Below are positions 1 to 8,836 of a stretch of DNA of 64,000 bases, in pieces. A program made the translations under genes and the position numbers. The DNA is from HGM12587 sp045128635 (GTDB taxonomy: Bacteria; Bacillota; Clostridia; Lachnospirales; Lachnospiraceae). The stretch spans positions 1 to 64,000 of the forward strand of contig JBGVRS010000149.1 of the NCBI GenBank assembly GCA_045128635.1, given 5' to 3'. How positions within the stretch are numbered: position 1 is the first letter of the stretch; each line of letters begins with the position of its first letter. The notes under the pieces were generated by a model. That model was not told where the DNA came from, searched no databases, and saw only the letters and a program-made list of their open reading frames with translations.

Positions 1-141
1 ATGGTAGCAATGGAAGACTGCAAGATGCTTCCAATCGGAGCTGTATGGGCAGAATACTGCAGACAGTGCGGCGTTGTAGATGCAGGCTACTATGATGAAA
101 TTGAAGCTTACGAAAACGAAGTTCTTTTAAAACGTGTTTAA
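1..141 (+). CDS. rhaA: L-rhamnose isomerase-like protein, C-terminal end (partial)
   Basis: Only the last 46 codons are in the window; the reading frame is open from base 1 to a TAA at 139-141. The translated tail contains KMLPIGAVWAEYCRQCGV followed by an acidic helix ending in VLLKRV. I recognise this as the C-terminal segment of L-rhamnose isomerases, which interconvert L-rhamnose and L-rhamnulose and, in characterised members, also L-lyxose and L-xylulose. The 3 bp gap to the convergent AraC gene and the kinase and epimerases downstream suggest one sugar locus. The short fragment limits confidence, and substrate preference cannot be read from it. Confidence 0.65.
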   Translation: MVAMEDCKMLPIGAVWAEYCRQCGVVDAGYYDEIEAYENEVLLKRV

Positions 142-144
142 ATA

Positions 145-1017
145 TTACTGATAATAACTGCGATATTCGCTAGGGGTCATATTTACGGTTCGCTCAAACG
201 CCCTGATGAAAGTCAGGGTGTTTTTGTAACCGACCTGTGTGGCAATGGTATTAACCGATAATTTAGAATAGGCCAAAAGCTCTTTGGCATTTTTAATACG
301 ATAATCATTTAGGTACTGGTGAATGGTTTGCCCCTGCTGTTTTTTGAAAATTTTACAAAAATAATATTTCGAAAAGCCAATTTCACTACAGATAGAATCA
401 ACGTCGATCGGTTCTTTGTAGTGTTCCTGGATGTATCTGACTGCAAGATTGACATGGGTTTCCTGCGCCGGCGTCAATTTTTTGATTGCATTCACGTTGG
501 AATTTAAATCATACATAGACGTGAAAGTCTTGTGCAGAAGCATTGAAATATTCATATATTTTAACGTATCATCATAACATATTTTTTCGCCGCATAGCAG
601 GTCGTAGATATCCATGAAGTCATCAAGAATGCTTGTAAAAGGGTTGTCCAGGATCATGCTGTTTTTTGTGCGGACATGATTATAGAAATATTTTGCGTGT
701 GAACCGCTAATGATGAAAAAATAATAATGCCATTCTTTAGAAACCTGGGTAAAAACAAGGGGAGTGTTGCAGGCCGTTACAACGATGGTATTCTGCTGTA
801 CATAATAGGTCGACTTGGATTTTGTAAAGCGTGCAGTGCCATCGATAGAATAGAGTAAGAGATAATCATTGTAGGCTGGCTTCTGGCCGAATGATAATTT
901 GTACTCACTGCTATAACCAAATTCTTTGATATAGAATGGAAATGCTTCCGCAATATGATTTTTTTTTGTCGTTTCACGGGTAGAATGAGTCGGAAAAGAG
1001 CGGTTTGGTGTACGCAT
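145..1017 (-). CDS. AraC-family transcriptional regulator
   Basis: A 290-residue regulator with the usual two-part plan. Residues about 30-140 form a cupin-like sugar-sensing region, and residues about 190-290 carry two helix-turn-helix motifs, seen in IDVDSICSEIGFSKYYFCKIF and SVNTIATQVGYKNTLTFIRAF-type sequence. The ATG at 1017 is preceded on the minus strand by a GGGGG ribosome site. It is transcribed divergently from the ABC transporter operon across a 212 bp gap, so it probably activates that operon in response to the imported sugar. RhaS/RhaR-type control is an inference; the ligand is unknown. Confidence 0.88.
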   Translation of the reverse strand: MRTPNRSFPTHSTRETTKKNHIAEAFPFYIKEFGYSSEYKLSFGQKPAYNDYLLLYSIDGTARFTKSKSTYYVQQNTIVVTACNTPLVFTQVSKEWHYYFFIISGSHAKYFYNHVRTKNSMILDNPFTSILDDFMDIYDLLCGEKICYDDTLKYMNISMLLHKTFTSMYDLNSNVNAIKKLTPAQETHVNLAVRYIQEHYKEPIDVDSICSEIGFSKYYFCKIFKKQQGQTIHQYLNDYRIKNAKELLAYSKLSVNTIATQVGYKNTLTFIRAFERTVNMTPSEYRSYYQ

Positions 1018-1167
1018 GTAAATACCCCCAAAAGAGAAAAGTGTTATTTGTGCAAATTGCTCAATGACATTATAACATTTTTGCTGTAAAATGACAAATA
1101 TATTAAAAAAGCAATTTTTTATAGCTAAAAAGCAAAAAATGATATTGCTTATTGGTCATAAAACTAG

Positions 1168-1180
1168 GATACTTTGTATC
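1168..1180. promoter_or_regulatory. Inverted repeat upstream of the ABC transporter operon
   Basis: GATAC-TTT-GTATC lies 50-62 bp upstream of the transporter start at 1230, in the AT-rich divergent gap. It could be a regulator site or a chance dyad. A similar GATAC/GTATC dyad with a 2 bp spacer occurs at 6303-6318 in the same locus. No clear sigma-A promoter was identified in this gap. Confidence 0.3.
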
Positions 1181-1229
1181 AGAGAGAAACGAAATTAGTC
1201 TAAAACTTTAGGAGAAAGGGGAACACAAG

Positions 1230-2732
1230 ATGAGTGATTATATCTTGGAGCTGAAAGATGTCGTTAAGACCTTCGGCGGTGTTACTGCATTAGGCGGCGT
1301 ACACTTTCAGTTAAAAAAAGGTGAAATTCATGCTCTTATGGGTGAGAATGGTGCCGGTAAGTCTACATTCATTAAAGTTATCACTGGAGTTCATCAGCCG
1401 GACAGCGGTCTGATGCTTCTTGAAGGTGAAAAGGTTACACCACGTAACACAGAAGATTCTGCGAAGTTAGGTATTGCTGCTATTTATCAGCATGTTACAG
1501 CTTTCCCAGACTTAACAGTAACAGAAAATATTTTCATGGGACAGGAAATCAAAAACAAATTTGGTTTCTATAACTGGCCGGAAATGAGAAAACGTGCGAA
1601 AGAACTGATCGCACCATTAAGTAAAAACATTGACGTTAATAAGCCAATGAGTGCTCTTTCAGTAGCACAGCAGCAGTTGGTCGAAATCGCAAAGGCTTTA
1701 TCCCGCGATGCCCGTATCCTCATCATGGACGAACCAACAGCTTCCCTTTCTAAAAAAGAATGTGAAGAATTATATCAGATTGCTGAAAGATTAAGAGATG
1801 AAGGCGTATCTATTATCCTGATCACACACAGATTTGAAGATATGTATCGTCTTGCAACACGTGTAACTGTATTCCGTGACTCCCAGTATGTAGGAGCATG
1901 GGATGTTGATGGTATTTCTAATGAAGAACTCATCAAACACATGGTAGGTCGTGAATTAACAGCGATGTATCCTGAAAAAACAGCTACAATCGGAGATGTT
2001 GTATTTAAAGTTAATAACATTTCTAAAGAAGGTTTATTTAAAAATGTATCCTTCGATGTACGTAGAGGTGAAATCCTTGCGCTGACAGGTCTTGTAGGTG
2101 CAGGCCGTACAGAAGTTTGCCAGAACTTATTCGGTATTTTAAATCCGGATGAAGGTTACTTCGAATTAGAAGGACAGAAAATTGATATCAAGAATCCAGG
2201 CGTTGCATTAAAAGCTGGTATCGGTCTTCTTCCGGAAGACAGACAGAAACAGGGTCTGATCAATGAGCTTCCTATTTACCAGAACGTATCCTCTGCAAAT
2301 ATGGATAAGTTCATCAAAGGCGGCGCTTTAAATGAACAGGCTGAAATCGAAACAGCGATTGAACTTTGCCAGAAGATTCAGTTAAAAGCAAGTGATATTT
2401 CTGCACCTCCATCATCATTATCAGGTGGTAACCAGCAGAAAGTAGTATTCGCAAAACTCTTAAACCGTGACCTGAAGTTACTCATCCTTGATGAACCAAC
2501 AAAAGGTATCGACGTAGGTGCGAAATACTCTATTTATGAAATTATGAACGAATTAGCAACTAACGGATATGCAATTATCATGGTATCTTCTGAAATGCCG
2601 GAAGTACTTGGTATGGCTGACCGAGTAGTAGTTATGAGAAACGGACGTGTATCCGGAATCATGGAAAATAAAGACCTTACTCAGGAAATGATTCTTGAAC
2701 ACTCCTTAAAATCTGCAGAAGGAGGAGAGTAA
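1230..2732 (+). CDS. Sugar ABC transporter ATP-binding protein (RbsA/MglA type)
   Basis: A 500-residue protein with two fused nucleotide-binding domains, the normal size for the ribose/galactose CUT2 family. NBD1 has Walker A GENGAGKST at 38-46, a signature LSVAQQQ and Walker B ILIMDEPTASL. NBD2 has the GLVGAGRTE variant of Walker A typical of RbsA, LSGGNQQK and LLILDEPTKG. It powers import through the two membrane proteins encoded next. The ribosome site AGGAGAAAG (about 1210-1218) sets the ATG. The gene is read toward the permeases with 5 bp between. Codon choice resembles that of pta and ackA, which suggests high expression. Confidence 0.95.
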   Translation: MSDYILELKDVVKTFGGVTALGGVHFQLKKGEIHALMGENGAGKSTFIKVITGVHQPDSGLMLLEGEKVTPRNTEDSAKLGIAAIYQHVTAFPDLTVTENIFMGQEIKNKFGFYNWPEMRKRAKELIAPLSKNIDVNKPMSALSVAQQQLVEIAKALSRDARILIMDEPTASLSKKECEELYQIAERLRDEGVSIILITHRFEDMYRLATRVTVFRDSQYVGAWDVDGISNEELIKHMVGRELTAMYPEKTATIGDVVFKVNNISKEGLFKNVSFDVRRGEILALTGLVGAGRTEVCQNLFGILNPDEGYFELEGQKIDIKNPGVALKAGIGLLPEDRQKQGLINELPIYQNVSSANMDKFIKGGALNEQAEIETAIELCQKIQLKASDISAPPSSLSGGNQQKVVFAKLLNRDLKLLILDEPTKGIDVGAKYSIYEIMNELATNGYAIIMVSSEMPEVLGMADRVVVMRNGRVSGIMENKDLTQEMILEHSLKSAEGGE

Positions 2733-2737
2733 TAAGC

Positions 2738-3739
2738 ATGAACAGCAATAAATCTTTTGTTAAGAAAATTACTGAGAGCAGAAACTTCGGTCTTTGTTTA
2801 GTACTTGTAGTTCTCCTCATTATGGCGAAAATTTTAACACCATCTATGTATTCCTTTAACTCTATCATCAGTATGTTACAGAACAATGCTGTATACGGAA
2901 TCTTAGCAATCGCTGAAATGATGGTTATTTTAACAGGCGGTATCGATATTTCTATCGGTTCCATCCTTTCTTTCGTAGGTATCGTTTGTACACGTTTGAT
3001 GGCTGAAAACACAGGTATTCCTGCTGTAACATGGGTTGCATTATCTATGGTACTTGGCGGCGCTTGTGGTGCATTCAACGGTCTCATCGTTGGTTACTTC
3101 AAAATGGTTCCAATGATCGCTACACTTGGTTCTATGTACATTTTCAGAGGTCTCGCATTCCTCGTATCCGGTGGACAGTGGTGGTTCCCACACCAGTTTA
3201 CACAGGGATATCAGAATTTTGCAACAATGAGAATCGCAGGAATTCCTACAATTCTCTTCTTCGTATTGATTATTTTCATCATTGCATATATTTTCCTTGA
3301 GTTTACTGCACCAGGACGTCGTATTTATGCGATTGGTACAAGTAAAGATTCTTCCAAAGTTGCTGGTATCAAGGAAAACAAAACAACATTCTATGCAATG
3401 GTTATCTGTGGTGTATTAGCAGGTCTTTCAGGTATGCTTTATACTGCAAACTATGCAACAGGTAGTTATGGTATCGGTGAAGGATATGAAATGACAGCAA
3501 TCTCTATCTGTATCCTCGGTGGTGTAAGCATCAACGGTGGTAAAGGTAAAGTTGACGGTGTATTTCTTGGCTTCCTTGCAATGTCAATCATTACATACTT
3601 CATCAGCTTACTTCCGGGCTTAAGTGTATGGTCCGATGCTCTTCAGGGTGCAATCATTATTGCAGCGGTAGTAATGAACCTCTACACAGAACGTTCAGCA
3701 GCTAAGAGAGCACTGAAAGAAAGGGGTGCATTAATCTAA
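2738..3739 (+). CDS. Sugar ABC transporter permease (RbsC type)
   Basis: A 333-residue, very hydrophobic integral membrane protein with about 8-10 predicted transmembrane helices. It carries the conserved EMMVILTGGIDISIGSIL and AICILGG-like blocks of the branched BPD_transp_2 sugar permease family (here EMTAISICILGGVSINGGKG). It forms half of the membrane channel with the next gene. A strong GGAGGAG site lies in the end of the ATPase gene. Its stop overlaps the next start as TAATG at 3737-3741, so the two permeases are translationally coupled. Confidence 0.94.
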   Translation: MNSNKSFVKKITESRNFGLCLVLVVLLIMAKILTPSMYSFNSIISMLQNNAVYGILAIAEMMVILTGGIDISIGSILSFVGIVCTRLMAENTGIPAVTWVALSMVLGGACGAFNGLIVGYFKMVPMIATLGSMYIFRGLAFLVSGGQWWFPHQFTQGYQNFATMRIAGIPTILFFVLIIFIIAYIFLEFTAPGRRIYAIGTSKDSSKVAGIKENKTTFYAMVICGVLAGLSGMLYTANYATGSYGIGEGYEMTAISICILGGVSINGGKGKVDGVFLGFLAMSIITYFISLLPGLSVWSDALQGAIIIAAVVMNLYTERSAAKRALKERGALI

Positions 3740-5001
3740 TGAGCGAAAATAAGACAAATGTACCTGTAAGAGACTTAACAATCAAACAGGGCTTTAAATT
3801 ATCTAAATTTTTAGTATCTTGGGAAATGGTTCTTGTTTACATCTTAGTACTCATCAACGTAGTACTGATGTCCATGAAACCAAATCTCTACTTTGCAGCC
3901 GGCACAATTCAGTCAATCATTCAGGCTGGTATGGATGTTTGTCCTTTAGTTCTTGGTATGATTCTGATCCTGATGCTTGGTGATATCGATGTATCAGCAG
4001 CTTCTACAATGATCTTTGCTTCTATGGCAACTGGTCTTTGCATGGACGCTGGTATGCCAATGATTGTAGCTGTAATTATGGCTATTATCGCTGGTATGGC
4101 TTGTGGTGCTTTCAATGGTTTCTTCGTAGCTTATATGGGAATGCCGGCGGTTATCACAACAATTTCTACACAGATGTTATTCCGTGGTATCGTTAAGATC
4201 GTTCTTGACGTAAACGTATTGAAGAATTTCCCAGCATTCTATACAGTTATCGGCTGGAGAAATATCGGACCTATCCCGGTAGCTATGGCACTTTTCCTTG
4301 TTATGGCAGTTGGATTCTGGTTCCTTCTTCAGAAATCTAAATTTGGTCGTACACTGTACATCATTGGTAACAACCCAACATGTGCTGAGTACTCAGGTAT
4401 CAATGTAAAATTAACAAAACTTATCGTATTCATGATCATGGGTGCAATGAGTGGTGTGGCTTCTATCTTCTTCGTAGGACGTATGGGAGGTTCTGTATCT
4501 TCTACAATGGGTACAGGCTATGAAATGACAGCAATCGCTATTTGCGTATTAGGTGGTGTATCTACAAACGGTGGTAAAGGTAAAGTTTACGGTCCTGTTA
4601 TCGCAACATTTATCTTCACATTCCTTACATATACATTAGGTCTCTTAAACGTAGACGCTAACAGCCGTAAGATCGTTACAGGTCTTATCCTGATCATCGC
4701 GGTTCTCATTCCTAATGTTAACAAGAAACTGATTGCTGACCTGAAACTGAAATTCGTTTACAAGGGCAACAAGAACGTTGAAGCATTAAATATTAAGACA
4801 GAAGCAGAAGTGAAAGCTCTCAAGGCTGAAATCGCTGAAGCTAAGAAAGACGCAAGCTTGTCAGAATCTGCTAAGAATGATAAAATCAAGAAAGCGGAAG
4901 AAAAGATTGCAGCACTTCAGAAAAAATGTAAAGAACAGACTCAGATCTGGCTTGCAGAACAGGATGAAGATGCAAAGAAAGCAAAAGAACGTTTCAAATA
5001 A
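3739..5001 (+). CDS. Sugar ABC transporter permease with charged C-terminal tail
   Basis: The second permease, 420 residues. It repeats the family blocks (GMILILMLGDIDVSAAS, YEMTAIAICVLGGVSTNGGKG) and forms the other half of the channel. It is about 85 residues longer than its partner because of a charged extension after the last membrane segment (about residues 350-420). That tail is rich in Lys, Glu and Ala with heptad-like spacing (AEVKALKAEIAEAKK) and is probably a cytoplasmic coiled coil. The extension is unusual for RbsC-type permeases. The start overlaps the previous stop by one base. Confidence 0.93.
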   Translation: MSENKTNVPVRDLTIKQGFKLSKFLVSWEMVLVYILVLINVVLMSMKPNLYFAAGTIQSIIQAGMDVCPLVLGMILILMLGDIDVSAASTMIFASMATGLCMDAGMPMIVAVIMAIIAGMACGAFNGFFVAYMGMPAVITTISTQMLFRGIVKIVLDVNVLKNFPAFYTVIGWRNIGPIPVAMALFLVMAVGFWFLLQKSKFGRTLYIIGNNPTCAEYSGINVKLTKLIVFMIMGAMSGVASIFFVGRMGGSVSSTMGTGYEMTAIAICVLGGVSTNGGKGKVYGPVIATFIFTFLTYTLGLLNVDANSRKIVTGLILIIAVLIPNVNKKLIADLKLKFVYKGNKNVEALNIKTEAEVKALKAEIAEAKKDASLSESAKNDKIKKAEEKIAALQKKCKEQTQIWLAEQDEDAKKAKERFK

Positions 5002-5077
5002 GAAATGTTTATTTGCATAGTTAAAACCGTTATAAGTAGCAAGGCTATTTATATAAATATTTAAGGAGGTTTTTATA

Positions 5078-6271
5078 ATGAAAAAGAAACTCTTAAGCGC
5101 ACTTTTATGTGTAGCAATGGTTGCATCCCTCGTTGTAGGATGTGGCGGCAAAGAAGAAGCTGCTGAAGCTCCAGCAGCAACAGAAGAAGCAGCAACAGAA
5201 GAAGCAGCTGCTCCAGCAGACAGTGATTCCATGGAAGGAACACACGTATTCATGTTCAAATCTACAGGTAACTCTTTCGGTGACCTTATGTATGAAGGAT
5301 TTGCTGAATACATGGCAGCAAAAGGTGAAAAAACAGCTTACACATCTCCAGCTGAAACAACAGTTGCAGCTCAGGTACAGATGCTTGACGAGTTAATCAC
5401 TCAGAAAGTTGCTTCTATCACAATCTCTACAAACGGCGATGCTGGATACGATGAAGTATTCAAAAAAGCTCAGGAAGCTGGTATTCCAATCGTTTCTGTA
5501 GACTCTGAAGCTAACCCAGAATACCGTATCTGCCATACAAACCAGGCTGAAACAGCTGATATCGGTGCTTACCTTGTTCAGGCTGCAGTTCTCATCACAC
5601 TCGGCGTTGACTTCCCAGGTGAAGGCCCAGCTATGAAAGCAGCAGTTGAAGAAGCTCTTGCTTCTTACACAGGCGAAGAAATCGTATTAGGCGTTCTTTC
5701 TGCTTCTATCGATACACCAGTACAGAATGGTTGGATCGCAGCTATGGAAGACGAATTAGCAGATGCTTGCTACGCAGGAAAAGTTTCTGCAACACTTGAC
5801 AAAAAATATGGTAACGATGACTTAACAGAATCTACAACACAGGCTAACGCATTCGTAGCTGAAAACAAAGTAGACTGTATCATCTCCCCAACAACAGTTG
5901 GTATTGCAGCAGCTGGTCAGGTTCTTAAAAACTCCAACAGCGAAATCATGTTAACAGGTCTTGGACTTCCTTCAGAAATGCAGTCCTTCATGCCAACAAC
6001 AGCTGACGCTGACGCTTTCGAATCTGTATGCCCATACATGATGCTTTGGGACGTTATCCACTTAGGAGCAACAGCAGGTGCAGCTACATATGCAGCAATC
6101 AACGATGGATTCACAGGTGAAGTTGGTTCTTCATTCGAAATGGATGCATTCCGTGATTACGAAGCTACAACATACGAAGCATACGCATCAGGCGAAGGTA
6201 CAGCAGTTCTTGCAGGTACACCATACGTATTCTACAAAGACAACATGGCAGAATGGATTCCAGTTCTGTAG
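5078..6271 (+). CDS. Sugar ABC transporter substrate-binding lipoprotein
   Basis: A 397-residue periplasmic-binding-protein type 1 (RbsB-like) receptor. The N-terminus is a lipoprotein signal with lipobox VVGC and lipidated Cys22, followed by an Ala/Glu-rich linker to about residue 50. It captures the sugar outside the membrane and delivers it to the permeases. The ribosome site AAGGAGG at 5063-5069 is near-perfect. A terminator at 6341-6382 lies between this gene and the catabolic genes, which would leave more binding protein than enzyme, as is common in ABC operons. The ligand is not evident from sequence; context suggests an L-pentose or 6-deoxyhexose. Confidence 0.93.
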   Translation: MKKKLLSALLCVAMVASLVVGCGGKEEAAEAPAATEEAATEEAAAPADSDSMEGTHVFMFKSTGNSFGDLMYEGFAEYMAAKGEKTAYTSPAETTVAAQVQMLDELITQKVASITISTNGDAGYDEVFKKAQEAGIPIVSVDSEANPEYRICHTNQAETADIGAYLVQAAVLITLGVDFPGEGPAMKAAVEEALASYTGEEIVLGVLSASIDTPVQNGWIAAMEDELADACYAGKVSATLDKKYGNDDLTESTTQANAFVAENKVDCIISPTTVGIAAAGQVLKNSNSEIMLTGLGLPSEMQSFMPTTADADAFESVCPYMMLWDVIHLGATAGAATYAAINDGFTGEVGSSFEMDAFRDYEATTYEAYASGEGTAVLAGTPYVFYKDNMAEWIPVL

Positions 6272-6302
6272 TTTGAAGTTGAATCACATAAGTGTATAGT
6301 AC

Positions 6303-6318
6303 CAGATACTAGTATCTG
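6303..6318. promoter_or_regulatory. 16 bp perfect palindrome
   Basis: CAGATACTAGTATCTG is a perfect 16 bp palindrome 31 bp after the binding-protein stop and 23 bp before the terminator hairpin. It has no U-tract, so it is not a terminator by itself. It could be an operator, or protect the 3' end of the transporter mRNA. Confidence 0.4.
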
Positions 6319-6340
6319 ATTAAGATGATTCTATGAAATT

Positions 6341-6382
6341 GGGAAGTAATTCTGGTAACAGAATTACTTCCCGTTTCTTTTT
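6341..6382 (+). terminator. Intrinsic terminator between transporter and catabolic genes
   Basis: A perfect 14 bp stem, GGGAAGTAATTCTG with a 4-base loop and CAGAATTACTTCCC (6341-6372), is followed by GTTTCTTTTT. It separates the importer genes from the kinase at 6442. A TATAAT at 6391-6396 may start a second transcript. Confidence 0.88.
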
Positions 6383-6441
6383 CTGGGATGTATAATTATA
6401 AAAACCTTATATAAATAGCAATAATTTTGGAGGATTACACA

Positions 6442-7956
6442 ATGAAATATTTGATGGGGATTGATAATGGGGGAACATTCTCCAAAGCAGCGATTTTTGA
6501 TGAAAATGGTCATCAGATTTCTGTTGCAAGTGTACCGACAGTGACAATTACACCAAAACCTGGATACACAGAACGAGATATGGAAGAATTATGGCAGGTA
6601 AATGCGCAGGCAATTCGTAAAACAATTGAAAAAAGCGGCATCAATCCGGCAGATATTGCAGGTGTATCTTTCTCAGGACATGGAAAAGGTCTTTATCTTG
6701 TAGGAAAAGATGGAAAACCTTCCTACAACGGTATCATTTCTACAGATGCAAGAGCATGGGCATATGTAAAGAAATGGAAAGAAGACGGTACAGCAAAAAA
6801 AGTATATGAAAAAACATATCAGGATATTCTTGCATGCCAGCCGGTAAGCTTACTTGCCTGGTTAAAAGATAATTGTCCAGAAGTAATTGAAAATACAAAA
6901 TATGTTTTCGCAGTGAAAGATTATGTGCGTTACCGCATGACAGGGGAAGCTTATGCAGAAATGTCAGATTTCTCTGGCGGCAATCTGGTAAATCTTGCAA
7001 CTGGCGAATACGATCGTGAGTTGATGGAACTCTTTGGTATTGGCGAAGTATATGATATGCTTCCACCATTAAAGAACGCAGCGGATATTTGCGGATATGT
7101 AACAAAAACTGCAAGTGAAATGACAGGTCTTCCTGAAGGTACTCCTGTATCAGCAGGGATGTTTGATGTGAATGCCTGCGGTATTGCATCAGGGCTTTCT
7201 GACGGAGAAAAGATGTGCATGATCGCAGGAACCTGGAGTATTAATGAGTTTATTGCAAAAGAACCTGTATTAAATGGAACAGTAGCACTTAATTCAATGT
7301 TCTGCATTCCGGGATATTATTTAGTAGAAGAGAGCAGTCCAACGTCTGCCGGAAATATGGAGTGGTTTATTCGTAACCTGATGAACTACGAAAAAGAAGG
7401 TGCAAAAGCAAATGGCAGCTCTGTTTATGATATTACCAATGAATGGGTAGTATCCATTGAACCACAGGATAACAATATTATTTTCCTGCCATTCTTAAAT
7501 GGTTCCAATGAAGATGCCCTTGCAAAAGGAACATTTATCGGCTTAACTGCTTATCACAGCAAAAAGCATATGCTGAGAGCAGTTTATGAGGGAATTGTAT
7601 TCTCTCATTTGACACATGTGAAAAATTTATTACGCAATCGTGAAGTGCCGGAAAGCATTCGTTTGTCTGGCGGTGCAGCAAATTCTGATGTTTGGGTACA
7701 GATTTTTGCAGACACACTTCAGATTCCGATTGATGTAATTGAAGATAAAGAACTTGGCGCACAGGGAGCAGCAATCGCAGCCGGTATCGCAGCCGGAATC
7801 TATAAAGATTACAATGACGGTATCAAAAAAACTGTGAAGATTACAAAAACTGTTCAGCCAAGACCAGAATACAAAGAAATTTATGAAAAGAAATACCAGA
7901 CATACCGTCGCGTGATTGAAGGGCTTAGCGGAGTTTGGGAATGCTTTGAAAATTAG
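6442..7956 (+). CDS. lyxK: L-xylulose kinase (FGGY family)
   Basis: A 504-residue FGGY carbohydrate kinase. The N-terminal phosphate-binding loop is GIDNGGTFSKA, followed by SFSGHGKGLYL and ISTDARAWA blocks. The sequence PGYTERDMEELWQ and the motif HPVSLL-like CQPVSLLAWLK closely match what I know of Escherichia coli LyxK, which phosphorylates L-xylulose. The C-terminal ATP-site motif is LSGGAANSDVW. I chose ATG 6442 because GGAGG at 6429-6433 sits 8 bases upstream; an in-frame TTG at 6427 overlaps that site and is unlikely. The two downstream epimerases accept exactly the product L-xylulose-5-P. Confidence 0.85.
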   Translation: MKYLMGIDNGGTFSKAAIFDENGHQISVASVPTVTITPKPGYTERDMEELWQVNAQAIRKTIEKSGINPADIAGVSFSGHGKGLYLVGKDGKPSYNGIISTDARAWAYVKKWKEDGTAKKVYEKTYQDILACQPVSLLAWLKDNCPEVIENTKYVFAVKDYVRYRMTGEAYAEMSDFSGGNLVNLATGEYDRELMELFGIGEVYDMLPPLKNAADICGYVTKTASEMTGLPEGTPVSAGMFDVNACGIASGLSDGEKMCMIAGTWSINEFIAKEPVLNGTVALNSMFCIPGYYLVEESSPTSAGNMEWFIRNLMNYEKEGAKANGSSVYDITNEWVVSIEPQDNNIIFLPFLNGSNEDALAKGTFIGLTAYHSKKHMLRAVYEGIVFSHLTHVKNLLRNREVPESIRLSGGAANSDVWVQIFADTLQIPIDVIEDKELGAQGAAIAAGIAAGIYKDYNDGIKKTVKITKTVQPRPEYKEIYEKKYQTYRRVIEGLSGVWECFEN

Positions 7957-7964
7957 GAGAAAAT

Positions 7965-8822
7965 ATGAGTAAAGAATATTCAATTGGTCTCTATGAAAAG
8001 GCAATGCCGGATACACTTCCCTGGAAGGAAAAGTTTCTGGCAGCCAAAGAAGCGGGATATGATTTCGTTGAAATCAGTATCGACGCTTCTGAAGCAAAAA
8101 TCTCAAGAGTTTATATGCCAAAAGAAGAACGTTTGGAACTGGTAAAAACAATGTATGAAACAGGAATGCCGCTTCATACCATGAATATGAGTTCCCTGAC
8201 AAAATATTCTCTTGGAAATGATAAACCGGAATATGTTGCTCGTGGAATGAAAATTCTGAAAAACGCCATTGAACTTGCTGGAGATTTAGGTGTCCGTATC
8301 GTGATGATTCCGGGATATGATGTGTTTTATGAACCATCTGATTTTGAAACAAAAAAACGCTTTCTGGAAAATTTAAAAATCGCTGTAAAATGGGCAGAAA
8401 AAGCAGGGGTTGTTCTGGCATTTGAAACGATGGAAAATGAGTTTATGAATACAGTGGAAAAAGCAATGAAATATGTAACACTGATAAATTCACCATATTT
8501 GAAGATTTATCCGGATAGCGGTAATCTAAATAATGCGGCAATTAATTATAAAAACGATGTAATTGAAGATTTCGAGCTGGGACGCGGTCATGTAGTTGCA
8601 CTTCATATGAAAGAAACTGTACCTGGAAAATTCAGAGAAATTCCATATGGAACAGGAAATGTAAATTTTGAAGCTTTTGCAGAAAAGGCTTGGGATATGG
8701 GTGTGCGCAAATTTGTAACAGAGTTTTGGTACGTTGGTAATCCAAACTGGAAGGATGACCTAAAAGATGCACATGATATGTTCGAAAAAATTTTAGACAA
8801 AACAGTTGAAAATGCAAAGTAG
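7965..8822 (+). CDS. ulaE: L-xylulose-5-phosphate 3-epimerase (UlaE/SgbU type)
   Basis: A 285-residue TIM-barrel sugar epimerase that converts L-xylulose-5-P to L-ribulose-5-P. The N-terminus (SIGLYEKAMP, FVEISIDASEAKISR) and PGYDVFYEP, YPDSGNLNN and ALHMKETVPG blocks follow the UlaE pattern closely. The expected metal ligands are visible as Glu154, Asp184, His214 and Glu253. Ribosome site TTAGGAGAA lies 8 bp upstream of the ATG, inside the end of the kinase gene. It sits directly between the kinase and the 4-epimerase in reaction order. Confidence 0.9.
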   Translation: MSKEYSIGLYEKAMPDTLPWKEKFLAAKEAGYDFVEISIDASEAKISRVYMPKEERLELVKTMYETGMPLHTMNMSSLTKYSLGNDKPEYVARGMKILKNAIELAGDLGVRIVMIPGYDVFYEPSDFETKKRFLENLKIAVKWAEKAGVVLAFETMENEFMNTVEKAMKYVTLINSPYLKIYPDSGNLNNAAINYKNDVIEDFELGRGHVVALHMKETVPGKFREIPYGTGNVNFEAFAEKAWDMGVRKFVTEFWYVGNPNWKDDLKDAHDMFEKILDKTVENAK

Positions 8823-8836
8823 AAAAGGAGTTCACA

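Noticed and set aside
4861..5313. Long open frame on the minus strand across the permease end and binding-protein start
   Set aside because: It is a mirror of real coding sequence, with repetitive Ala/Ser sequence from the linker, no ribosome site, and it spans two confident genes.
5142..5396. Plus-strand frame rich in Lys and Gln within the binding-protein gene
   Set aside because: It comes from the GAAGCAGCA repeats of the Ala/Glu linker read in another frame; the lipoprotein frame is clearly the coding one.
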